Of a stretch of 64,000 bases of DNA, positions 56,639-64,000 are shown piece after piece. This DNA is from an uncultured Aquimarina sp. (GTDB lineage Bacteria; Bacteroidota; Bacteroidia; Flavobacteriales; Flavobacteriaceae). The notes below the pieces were generated by a model. That model worked only from the letters and a program-made list of their open reading frames with translations. It was not told where the DNA came from and ran no database searches. How positions within the stretch are numbered: position 1 is the first letter of the stretch; the number at the start of each line of letters is the position of its first letter. The stretch is from assembly GCA_947496705.1 (NCBI GenBank), contig CANMDW010000005.1, positions 170,666 through 234,665 of the forward strand, written 5' to 3'. Position numbers and translations under genes: made by a program.

Positions 56639-57070
56639 CTAGAGTTCGAACTGAACGATCTGTGCTTCAATTTCTTGCTTACGCTTCTCCAGTGTTTCCT
56701 GAAGCTGTGATGTCACTAAGTTGATAAAATTGGTATTCGTAGTCCTGAATTCCAAACCATTGGAATCCCTTAACGTAAATTGACTTGAACCATCGTGGTT
56801 GTAATTAAACTTGGTTAGTTCACTTAACTTGCCAACCAATTGCTCCCTGTTATTGGCCAGTCCTCGTAATTTTTCGAAATTCTGGATGCGATCATCCAAG
56901 TTTACTGAAGCTTTAGCAGGTTCTTGTTTTTGTGGCTTCTCTTTGGCCTTAACTGCCGTACTGCTAACAGGAACGGACTTCGCCTCTTCTGTTAATTTAG
57001 ACTTCACATCTTTTTTCTCGGTTGCAATTCCGTTTCTGGTTTTGCCGGTTTGTTTTGCTTTTGTTTCCAT
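56639..57070 (-). CDS. Unknown mobile-element protein with basic N-terminus
   Basis: About 143 residues from the ATG at 57070; the frame is open to 57124, but the upstream part looks non-coding. N-terminal ~55 residues are Lys/Ala/Pro-rich and disordered. A helical body follows (NFEKLRGLANNREQLVGKL), then a strand-like SSQFTLRDSNGLEFRTTN segment and a C-terminal coiled coil (LQETLEKRKQEIEAQIVQFEL). It resembles conserved hypothetical proteins of Bacteroidota conjugative elements. No function assigned. Confidence 0.6.
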   Translation of the reverse strand: METKAKQTGKTRNGIATEKKDVKSKLTEEAKSVPVSSTAVKAKEKPQKQEPAKASVNLDDRIQNFEKLRGLANNREQLVGKLSELTKFNYNHDGSSQFTLRDSNGLEFRTTNTNFINLVTSQLQETLEKRKQEIEAQIVQFEL

Positions 57071-57129
57071 TGTAATGAAATTTAGATTAAACAATATTTT
57101 GAGCACAACACAAACGGAAGTCAAAATTT

Positions 57130-57212
57130 TGGAGCGGAAAGGAAACGGAATAAATAGTGAGAGACGAACGGTTTTATGCCGTCCCTTTTCCGACAGAAAT
57201 TTTGCGAGTTTA
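57130..57212. repeat. Structured GC-rich element, second copy
   Basis: CGGAAAGGAAACGG (57134-57147) can pair with CCGTCCCTTTTCCG (57179-57192), and an ACGGTTTTATGCCGTC hairpin sits inside. The ACGG.TTTATG.CGTC and TTTTGCG parts match the element at 55497-55545. Confidence 0.45.
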
Positions 57213-57214
57213 CC

Positions 57215-57610
57215 TTAGTGATAAATATTGAGATAATTAACCCGAGTTTCCAAACCATAAGCAATAAGTTTTCCCTTTTTTGTCCAATTCCAAACGGTGC
57301 TAAGGTCTACTTTGAGTAACTCCGCAACTTCGTTTCTGGTCATATACTCAGTAGGTTCTTTGGGTTGGAAGTCCTTTTGTAAGGTCTCAAATTGTTTTTT
57401 GATCTCCTTAGTAATACCCTCTTGTAGCTCTTCGGGTGTTATTTGTATAAATTGTATGTTTCTCTTTACAGCAAAATTCCCTTTATGAATTTGTTGTTGT
57501 GCTAATTTCATTAAGGTTAACATTATTTCTTTTTCAGTATATGCTAAATGTTTTTGCATCCATTTTTGAGGGTTTTCTTGATATTCTTGATAAATTTCTA
57601 GTATTGTCAT
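57215..57610 (-). CDS. Excisionase/MerR-type helix-turn-helix protein
   Basis: 131 residues. A helical N-terminus (EYQENPQKWMQKHLAYTEKE) is followed by a MerR/excisionase-type HTH at about 88-115 (YMTRNEVAELLKVDLSTVWNWTKKGKLIAYG). The usual RVYYKRSEVE ending is replaced by RVNYLNIYH, so the C-terminus is probably truncated. It sits next to the integrase-bearing element and could direct its excision. Confidence 0.75.
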   Translation of the reverse strand: MTILEIYQEYQENPQKWMQKHLAYTEKEIMLTLMKLAQQQIHKGNFAVKRNIQFIQITPEELQEGITKEIKKQFETLQKDFQPKEPTEYMTRNEVAELLKVDLSTVWNWTKKGKLIAYGLETRVNYLNIYH

Positions 57611-57615
57611 AATTG

Positions 57616-57925
57616 TTATTTATTCCCATAAAGTGATTGTAGGCGAATAGTTTGCATCACTTCATCATCGTTTTTACTATTATTTAAAGCATACTTATTT
57701 AACCCTTCTATTATGGTTTCAAAGAATATTATTACGATATCATGTTCTTTAAACTTCTTAATCCATTTCTGTTGATTTTTCTTTGAGATTCCGAAAAAAT
57801 TGCTTGCGTAATAGTCTTTCGTTTTGCTCTACCTTTTAACGCTTCTTTTTTGTTGAGATCAGAACCTTCACCATTTACAATTACACTTTTCTGTCCCGTT
57901 TTGTTTGTCCCAATTTCGGCTAATG
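57616..57925 (-). pseudogene. Frameshifted mobile-element gene
   Basis: Minus strand. A coherent frame ends at TAA 57618 with the sense text FFGISKKNQQKWIKKFKE and EGLNKYALNNSKNDDEV. Upstream of a TAG at about 57831 the sense continues in another frame (TLAEIGTNKTGQKSVIVNG). There is no start codon in the joined frame. It lies 5 bp before the HTH gene. I do not recognise the family. Confidence 0.4.
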
Positions 57926-58431
57926 TATTAAAACCGAAAAAAAGACTCCTGCATATGCATAAGGTGAGTAAGTAATTTTAAAATGTAGGATTGAGATTTT
58001 TGATATGTTTTTATAGTTTATGGAGAAAGAATACTGAATTTATAACTAAACTCTTTCTAAAAAATGCCTTACTTTTTTGAAACCTATCCTGTTAAAAAGT
58101 ACTATCGTTTTGTTAATTAACAGTCTAATATGATGTTTTAAACTCAGTAATACTTCATTATAAATTACTGAAAAACAGAATTTTAAATACATTATTCATT
58201 ATGTAATATATAATTCCACAACATAACTATGGTTTAGCCGCAATATAAATTTCTAAAATAATATCTATATTTGATTATGGTCAATAAATTGATACTCAAT
58301 CAATTTCATTAGCCTTATATTCTATTCTATTTTTCTACTCAAAGTAAAAATGTGAGTTGGAGAAGCGTAGCTTTGACCAAAGCATTATACTCAACAGTTT
58401 TACTCCTTTTATATTCTAAAACTTATATACT
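57926..58431. other. AT-rich gap before the biosynthetic cluster
   Basis: About 500 bp with no ORF. Contains a GGTGAG match (57963-57968) and the hairpin at 58344-58403. May hold the island's right end and the promoter of the upxY-type gene. Confidence 0.5.
58344..58403 (+). promoter_or_regulatory. Imperfect 60-nt hairpin before the NusG-like gene
   Basis: GTAAAAATGTGAGT (58344-58357) pairs with ACTCAACAGTTTTAC (58389-58403) with one bulge, and inside it GCTTT-GACC-AAAGC (58369-58382) makes a second stem. It lies about 28 bp before the GTG start at 58432. Candidate leader or antitermination signal. Confidence 0.4.
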
Positions 58432-58941
58432 GTGAAAACATCTCTTAAAACCGGATGGTATGTCCTTTATGTAAAGTCAAGCCATGAGAAAAAAGTTCAT
58501 CAATTATTACAAGATAACCATCTAGATTCTTTTTTACCATTGGTTAAAACTATACGTCAATGGAGTGACCGAAAGAAAATAATTTATAAACCCCTTTTTC
58601 CTTCCTATGTTTTTGTGAATATTAATTCCTCTTTAGATTTTCACAAAGCCTGTTCTGTAAAAGGAGCTTGTTCTTACATACGTTTAGGCAAAGATTATGC
58701 ATTGGCAACTGAAACAGAAATTAGACGAATTAAACTTTTATTGGGTCAACCTGACATTTTAGGCATAGAGACTAATGTAAAACTTCCAAAAGTTGGAGAG
58801 ATTAAAACTATAACTTATGGAGTTTTGAGCGGTTTAGAATGTAAAGTTTTTAAAGTGAACAATTTTAGCAAAATAGTAGTTCAAATAGAGTCTCTAAAAC
58901 AGAATATAATAGCTATCGTTCCCTCTTATTATTTTGAATAG
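58432..58941 (+). CDS. UpxY/NusG-like transcription antiterminator
   Basis: 169 residues, GTG start. NusG NGN domain (about 5-110: GWYVLYVKSSHEKKVHQLL, IYKPLFPSYVFVN) and a C-terminal KOW-like segment (GVLSGLECKVFKVNNF). UpxY proteins and the comparable LoaP promote read-through of specific long operons, such as capsule or polyketide loci. It leads the heptose-NRPS cluster in the same direction, so it probably serves that operon. Whether it does so by a downstream element is inference. Confidence 0.88.
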   Translation: MKTSLKTGWYVLYVKSSHEKKVHQLLQDNHLDSFLPLVKTIRQWSDRKKIIYKPLFPSYVFVNINSSLDFHKACSVKGACSYIRLGKDYALATETEIRRIKLLLGQPDILGIETNVKLPKVGEIKTITYGVLSGLECKVFKVNNFSKIVVQIESLKQNIIAIVPSYYFE

Positions 58942-59137
58942 AAAAATTCTATTTAACAAATTCAAACCTCTTTTGATATACCTTAGATTACAACTATCTG
59001 GAAGTTTAGATTTTAAAAAGCCAGAGAATCCCCTTATTTTCAGTTTAGGAATCAAAAAATACATTTTATGGCACTAGTATACCATAGCTTGCTAATATAT
59101 AGGGGAAAACAAGGTAATTCTAGCATCACATCCCATA

Positions 59138-59752
59138 ATGTATTCTAAAGAAAAGAAAATGATTTTCGATTCTATTTTATCAACATCTTTTATAAATCAT
59201 TTGGAATTAGTTGACTCTGTACGTAACCAACTATCACCATTGATAAAAAAAGCGGGGATCCTGGTTGGCGAAGCATTTCTAAGAGGGGGCAAAGTAATAT
59301 TAATTGGCAACGGTGGAAGCGCTGCTGATGCTCAACATATTGCTGCAGAATTTACCGGTAGGTTCGTTACCGAACGTACTCCTCTTCCGGCTATTGCCTT
59401 AACAACAAATTCCTCTGCAATAACGGCCATAGCAAATGATTATGGATACGACCAAGTGTTTTCCAGACAAATAAGGGCAATTGGTAATAAGGGAGATATC
59501 TTGATTGCTATTTCCACAAGCGGTAATAGCCCCAATATTATTAACGCGGTATACAGTGCTAATTCCCAGGGATTGACGAGCATTTGTTTAACAGGAAAGA
59601 ATGGTGGGGATTTGAAAAATATATGTGGAATAAGTATAGTTGTTCCAAGTGAGGTCACAGCTCGAATACAGGAAATGCATATTCTTATCGGTCATATATT
59701 CTGCGAATATATTGACTCACTTTATTTAAACAGTTATGATTCACTTAAATGA
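59138..59752 (+). CDS. gmhA: Phosphoheptose isomerase GmhA-like
   Basis: 204 residues of the SIS-domain isomerase family. Key parts: NGGSAADAQHIAAEFTGRF, AISTSGNSPNIINAV (phosphate-binding) and a C-terminal QEMHILIGHIFCE with the metal/catalytic His. It converts sedoheptulose 7-phosphate to D-glycero-heptose 7-phosphate, the entry to NDP-heptose. ATG 59138 is used; ATG 59159 is possible. It overlaps the next gene by 17 bp, so translational coupling is likely. Confidence 0.92.
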   Translation: MYSKEKKMIFDSILSTSFINHLELVDSVRNQLSPLIKKAGILVGEAFLRGGKVILIGNGGSAADAQHIAAEFTGRFVTERTPLPAIALTTNSSAITAIANDYGYDQVFSRQIRAIGNKGDILIAISTSGNSPNIINAVYSANSQGLTSICLTGKNGGDLKNICGISIVVPSEVTARIQEMHILIGHIFCEYIDSLYLNSYDSLK

Positions 59753-60233
59753 ACAATTGCAAAAAAAGCTTTTTAATAAAAGGAGCATTAAAGAACGTGT
59801 AAATGAATGGAAAAAGTGTGATATGAAGATCGTATTCACCAATGGCTGTTTTGATCTCTTACACCTTGGGCATTTAGTTTATTTAATGGAAGCTGCAGAT
59901 TTAGGTGATAAACTTATTATTGGGCTTAACTCGGACACTTCCGTAAAAAGATTAAAAGGCCAAAATAGACCAGTTAATAATCAAAAAGAACGAGTCATGT
60001 TTTTGTCCAGTTTGTTTTATGTTGATGCAGTATGTGTCTTTGAGGAGAATACACCTATTAAACTTATAAAGAAAATTAAACCTGACGTTCTTGTTAAGGG
60101 AGGTGATTATATGCAAAAAGAAATCATTGGTCATGAAATAGTTTCAGATTATGGGGGTGTTATAAAAATCTTAAATTTCCAGAAAGATTATTCAACAACT
60201 TCACTGATCGCTCGGATCAAAAATATTTCCTAA
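59736..60233 (+). CDS. rfaE2: Heptose-1-phosphate nucleotidyltransferase (RfaE2/HldE C-domain)
   Basis: 165 residues with only the cytidylyltransferase-fold domain of HldE. The nucleotidyl-transfer motif is FTNGCFDLLHLGHLVYL (HxGH), with GLNSDTSVKRLKG next and VLVKGGDYMQKEIIGH near the end. It makes ADP-heptose from heptose 1-phosphate. The kinase half of HldE is absent here. It overlaps gmhA by 17 bp and gmhB by one base. Confidence 0.9.
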   Translation: MIHLNEQLQKKLFNKRSIKERVNEWKKCDMKIVFTNGCFDLLHLGHLVYLMEAADLGDKLIIGLNSDTSVKRLKGQNRPVNNQKERVMFLSSLFYVDAVCVFEENTPIKLIKKIKPDVLVKGGDYMQKEIIGHEIVSDYGGVIKILNFQKDYSTTSLIARIKNIS

Positions 60234-60721
60234 TGAGTAAAAAAGCTTTGTTTCTTGATAGGGATGGGGTAATTAACCTGGACAAAGGCTATGTTCATAG
60301 AATTGAAGATTTTGAATTTATAAGTGGAATATTTCGAGTATGCCAGAGTTTACAAACTCTCGGATTTTTGATTTTTATTGTTACCAATCAATCAGGTATA
60401 GAAAGGAATTTTTTCAGTAAGAAAGACTATTTCAAAGTTACTAATTGGATGTTAGCTAAATTTAAGGAAAATAACATCAATATTACCAAAGTCTATTTTT
60501 GTCCATCACATCCTTGCACAAATTGCCCTAGACGAAAACCAAATCCCGGTATGATACTAGAAGCTAAAGTAGAATTTGATTTAGACTTGACACAATCAAT
60601 TTTAATAGGCGATAAATCATCAGATATTTTAGCCGCCGAACGGGCTGGTATAAAACATTCTATTCTGATCGAAAGCAACGGAGAGATTAGTCTGGAACAT
60701 CTTCTATCATTAATTCAATAA
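60233..60721 (+). CDS. gmhB: Heptose-1,7-bisphosphate 7-phosphatase
   Basis: 162 residues, HAD superfamily. Nucleophile motif FLDRDGVIN (DxDGV), motif II VTNQSG, a zinc loop CPSHPCTNCPRRKPNPGM with the Lys of motif III, and GDKSSDILAAERAG (motif IV). It removes the 7-phosphate to give heptose 1-phosphate. The ATG shares its A with the upstream TAA, so the three heptose genes form one unit. Confidence 0.92.
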   Translation: MSKKALFLDRDGVINLDKGYVHRIEDFEFISGIFRVCQSLQTLGFLIFIVTNQSGIERNFFSKKDYFKVTNWMLAKFKENNINITKVYFCPSHPCTNCPRRKPNPGMILEAKVEFDLDLTQSILIGDKSSDILAAERAGIKHSILIESNGEISLEHLLSLIQ

Positions 60722-60760
60722 GACTTTATTGTTGAACTTTAGTTTGATCTTTATTCTAGT

Positions 60761-61399
60761 ATGAACTATTCGGAAGTTTTGTTTTATGCTGAAAATAAAA
60801 TCCTCTCAAAGGAAAAACTTGAATCGTATGTTAGCGGTCTACCCGTTCATATGCGAAACAGAATAGCCAAATTCCGGTATAAAGAAGATACTCAGAATTT
60901 CGTCATAGGTAAAATTCTCTTATCCCAAACTTTAGATTTCTTTGGCCTAGACCTTAAACTTAATTCGATAAAATACAATAAACATAATCGCCCATATTTT
61001 GAATCTCAATTTGACTTCAATATTTCACATTCCGGAAATCTAGTAGTGTGCATAGCCAGTGAAAAACATAAAGTTGGTATTGACGTTGAGGCAATTTACA
61101 AAATTGACATTGATTATTACAAAAACATTTTCAGTCCTAAAGTATGGAATGTGATAATTCAATCAGAAAAAAGCTTAGAGTGTTTTTATTATTACTGGAC
61201 AAATCATGAAGCAGTTCTGAAAGCCCAAGGAAGTGGATTGCCGGACGTCCATGAAATTATTTACCAGAATTCAGAAATAACATACTTCAAGAAAATCTGC
61301 TGGTTTACGAAAGAAATTTTTCTAAGACCTGGATATCAGTGTCATATCGCCTCCAATGTAAGTAACATAAATCTGCTGAAAAGATTTATCGAGATATAA
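60761..61399 (+). CDS. Sfp-type 4'-phosphopantetheinyl transferase
   Basis: 212 residues. Substrate-binding FNISHSGNLVVCIAS, Mg-binding GIDVE, and the third motif FYYYWTNHEAVLKAQGSGL. Here the usual Lys of WTxKEA is His (WTNHEA), otherwise intact. It loads the phosphopantetheine arm on carrier domains, and so would activate the NRPS that starts 55 bp downstream. Confidence 0.9.
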   Translation: MNYSEVLFYAENKILSKEKLESYVSGLPVHMRNRIAKFRYKEDTQNFVIGKILLSQTLDFFGLDLKLNSIKYNKHNRPYFESQFDFNISHSGNLVVCIASEKHKVGIDVEAIYKIDIDYYKNIFSPKVWNVIIQSEKSLECFYYYWTNHEAVLKAQGSGLPDVHEIIYQNSEITYFKKICWFTKEIFLRPGYQCHIASNVSNINLLKRFIEI

Positions 61400-61454
61400 C
61401 TTTGAATTAAATCATCCCTATTGGGGAATTGAATTCTTAAAGACAAAAGAACAA

Positions 61455-64000
61455 ATGATACAACTGTCAAATACTCAAAAATCAATCCTAATTACTCAAG
61501 AGATACACCCAGGAAGTGCTTTGTTTAATGTTGGAGGGTTTGCCGATATAAGAGAAGAAATTTGCTATAACAATCTTCAGAAGGCTATCCTTCAATGTCT
61601 TTATTCAGCAGATATTTTGAATTTAGGGATGGAATTTATGAATACTTTGATTACGAATAGATCCTTAATTAAGATTGATTTTGCATTTGAAGATTTAATT
61701 AGGAAACCTAATGCCTATGATCATGTTCATGATTGGATAAAAGAGGATTTTTTAATTTCAATATTAGAAGATTCCTCATTAATTAAAATAAGACTTTATA
61801 GATGTTCGAACAAGCGATTCGTATGGTATACCAAAACACATCATTTACTTTTTGATGGTTACTCCATGTCCTTATTTTTTAATAATGTTTTTCAAATTTA
61901 CGAGCGGTTAAAAAAAAACAATCATCAAGACTTTGAATTGCAAAACTATTCATATCAAGATTACATAATTGAGAATGATGAATATAAAAATACTAAGCGA
62001 TATATAACAGATAGAACTTTTTGGAATAACCACCTCAAAAATCGTATTAATACCAAGACCTTCTCTTCATTGATAAGCCAAAATCATAAGAATTCAATAA
62101 AATCAAATAGATTAATATTTAAACTAAAACCCTCTCTAATAACAGACCTAAAAGCCTTGTGTAAGGAGAACAATGTTACATTATATCATTATTTTCTTGC
62201 AGTTTTCAAAATTTTAACCAAGGTCTATGGCAATGATGGATCAATTATTGGGTTACCGTTGTTTAATAGAAATAACAGAAGACATAAAAAAACGTTTGGG
62301 CCATTTGTCAACATCATACCCTTTCAAATAATCCCAGAAAATTCCTGGCAGTTTAAAAATCTTCTTAATGAAATTAAACATCAATTAAGAGAATGCTATA
62401 AGCATAAAGAATATCCATTAGTAGATATTTTAAAGGATCAAAATAGTCCTGGTAATCTATATAATTTTTACTTCAGTTATCAAAAAAATACATATAAAAC
62501 AGTGCATGACCTGGATTTTACCATAAATTATTTACACGGTGGGGAGCAACAAGAAGATATAGTTTTTCATCTATTAGAATATGATGATAATGATGGTATG
62601 AGATTAATTATTGATTACAAAACGGATTTGTTTGAAACTGAAATTATATCAGATATCTTCACCCGATACGAAGAATTGTTAGTTGATTGTCAAAAAAAAT
62701 TAAACATCAGCATTGAAAAAATTCTTAAAGAATGCTCGGATCTTACTTTCAAAACACTAAAGCTATTTTGTTCGAACAAGGAGCCTTCTATAAGTAAAAA
62801 ATCATTCATAAGTCTATTTGAAGATCATGTCACTAAATCAGGATCTGGCCATCTTCTTTTCGAAAATGAAAAGTTTAGTTATTCGGAGATCAATAAATAC
62901 GCTAACAAATTCGCGTATTTTTTAATAGAGAAAGGTGTTAGGAAGAATGATTTAATAGGAATTCACTCAAATCGTAATCAATGGACAGTTGTAGTACTCT
63001 TGGGTATATTAAAGTCTGGGGCCGCATATGTTCCGATCGATATTAATTATCCTAATGAACGTGTAGATTACATTATTAAGGACAGTAGTTGCAAATTAGT
63101 TGTAGATGATTCTTCTATAAAAGAATACTTAACATTAATTAGTAAATTAGATGATAGTAATCCTCAAATAATAATAAAAGCTTCCGATTTAGCATCTGTG
63201 ATTTATACATCGGGATCTACAGGACTTCCTAAAGGAGTATTAATCGAACACGGGAGCTTATCTTCATTTATTCAATGGTGCAAAACAGAATTTTATAGTT
63301 CCGCTTATAAGATAGTATTTGCAACCACTTCAATCAGCTTTGACCTTTCTGTATTTGAAATTTTTTTCACTTTAGTCAGTGGGAAAAATTTATTACTTCT
63401 AGATAATGCACTTTCTATAGGTGAAAACTTACTCAGATTTAAAGGAATACTACTAAACACAGTGCCTAGTGTTGTAACGACAATGTTAGATAATCAAGAA
63501 GATTTTAAGAATGTTACTGTTCTCAATTTGGCTGGGGAAGCAATTCCAAAACGGTTTTTAAACGATTTAAATTTTAGAGATAGTGAAATTAGAAATCTAT
63601 ATGGTCCAACAGAGGATACAACTTATAGCACATGTTATAGGCTAGGTAGTGGTAAAAAAATATTAATCGGCCGTCCTATCAGCAATACGGAGGTTTATAT
63701 AGTTGGTCCTGGAGATATGTTGCAGCCCATCGGCGCGGTGGGTGAGATATGTCTGGCCGGTGCCGGTCTGGCAAGGGGGTACTTGAATCGCGAGGACCTG
63801 ACCCATGAGAAGTTTGTTGCAAATCCTTTCCGCAAGGATGAGCGGATGTACCGTACAGGGGATCTGGGGCGCTGGCTCTCCGATGGCAACATCGAGTTTT
63901 TAGGACGAATGGACGACCAGGTGAAGATACGTGGCTACCGTATCGAACTCAGAGAGATCGAACACGTGCTGTTAAAACACCCCGATGTAGCCGCGGCGGT
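61455..64000 (+). CDS. Non-ribosomal peptide synthetase, N-terminal C-A part (runs off window)
   Basis: ATG 61455; frame open to the window end (about 849 residues shown). A condensation domain comes first (about 1-430, with HHLLFDG near 128). An adenylation domain follows (about 455 on): IYTSGSTGLPKGV at about 583, FDLSVFEIFF (A4), LNLAGEAIP, LYGPTEDTTY (A5), YRTGDLGRW (A7) and FLGRMDDQVKIRGYRIE (A8). Carrier and later modules lie outside. The first ~2.2 kb is about 30-35% GC, the last ~300 bp about 60%. A C-domain-first protein accepts an acyl or peptidyl donor. Confidence 0.9.
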   Translation, partial: MIQLSNTQKSILITQEIHPGSALFNVGGFADIREEICYNNLQKAILQCLYSADILNLGMEFMNTLITNRSLIKIDFAFEDLIRKPNAYDHVHDWIKEDFLISILEDSSLIKIRLYRCSNKRFVWYTKTHHLLFDGYSMSLFFNNVFQIYERLKKNNHQDFELQNYSYQDYIIENDEYKNTKRYITDRTFWNNHLKNRINTKTFSSLISQNHKNSIKSNRLIFKLKPSLITDLKALCKENNVTLYHYFLAVFKILTKVYGNDGSIIGLPLFNRNNRRHKKTFGPFVNIIPFQIIPENSWQFKNLLNEIKHQLRECYKHKEYPLVDILKDQNSPGNLYNFYFSYQKNTYKTVHDLDFTINYLHGGEQQEDIVFHLLEYDDNDGMRLIIDYKTDLFETEIISDIFTRYEELLVDCQKKLNISIEKILKECSDLTFKTLKLFCSNKEPSISKKSFISLFEDHVTKSGSGHLLFENEKFSYSEINKYANKFAYFLIEKGVRKNDLIGIHSNRNQWTVVVLLGILKSGAAYVPIDINYPNERVDYIIKDSSCKLVVDDSSIKEYLTLISKLDDSNPQIIIKASDLASVIYTSGSTGLPKGVLIEHGSLSSFIQWCKTEFYSSAYKIVFATTSISFDLSVFEIFFTLVSGKNLLLLDNALSIGENLLRFKGILLNTVPSVVTTMLDNQEDFKNVTVLNLAGEAIPKRFLNDLNFRDSEIRNLYGPTEDTTYSTCYRLGSGKKILIGRPISNTEVYIVGPGDMLQPIGAVGEICLAGAGLARGYLNREDLTHEKFVANPFRKDERMYRTGDLGRWLSDGNIEFLGRMDDQVKIRGYRIELREIEHVLLKHPDVAAA

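Noticed and set aside
57940..57970. Right attachment site (short GACTCC match near a GGTGAG site)
   Set aside because: Only six bases match the tmRNA 3' end, too short to call.

Overview
The window looks like a chromosomal segment of a marine Flavobacteriaceae bacterium (phylum Bacteroidota). The evidence is low GC, TAnnTTTG-type promoter boxes, and family content typical of that group: Lacal_2735, DUF4197, DUF1684, IcmF, UpxY/NusG-like and a Bacteroidota-type integrase. The genus (Aquimarina- or Kordia-like) is inference only.

Layout. 1-20.4 kb is mostly housekeeping and membrane genes: cold shock protein, MazG-like pyrophosphohydrolase, DPP III-type M49 peptidase, a crcB-PII-porin group, an MFS transporter, DJ-1/PfpI and Lrp proteins, two related serine-hydrolase-fold secreted proteins (one without its catalytic residues), an amidohydrolase, an AGCS Na+/amino-acid symporter and a membrane-anchored LuxR-type regulator. 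20.6-38.3 kb is a complete Tc (ABC) toxin locus on the minus strand: a 2527-residue fused TcB-TcC protein followed by a 3246-residue TcA. The Rhs cage is followed by about 295 residues of unassigned C-terminal toxin. 38.3-39.7 kb is a repeat-rich non-coding block upstream of the toxin genes. 39.7-52.7 kb returns to core metabolism: IcmF mutase, a secreted DUF5117-type metalloprotease, PurU, PqqB-like MBL protein, DUF4197 lipoprotein, Lacal_2735 protein, BtuF-like protein, PyrF and an AlaDH/PNT-like dehydrogenase.

tmRNA (ssrA) lies at 52783-53181. A tyrosine recombinase starts 240 bp beyond it, followed by mobile-element genes (ssb, DUF932, excisionase-like HTH) and a decayed gene, so this is a genomic island inserted at ssrA. 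After an 0.8 kb AT-rich gap, a plus-strand cluster starts with a specialised NusG-like (UpxY) antiterminator. Three overlapping ADP-heptose pathway genes (gmhA, rfaE2, gmhB) follow, then an Sfp-type phosphopantetheinyl transferase, then a giant NRPS (C-A...) that runs off the window. Together these suggest an uncharacterised, possibly heptose-containing, non-ribosomal peptide pathway read through by a dedicated antiterminator.

The main unexplained signals are: tandem repeats of 21 or 42 bp upstream of the Tc and amidohydrolase genes; two copies of a short conserved element, each ending in a terminator (candidate small RNA); a 184-bp MITE-like element; several families of dispersed intergenic palindromes; a palindromic insertion inside icmF; and an abrupt AT-to-GC switch inside the NRPS adenylation domain.
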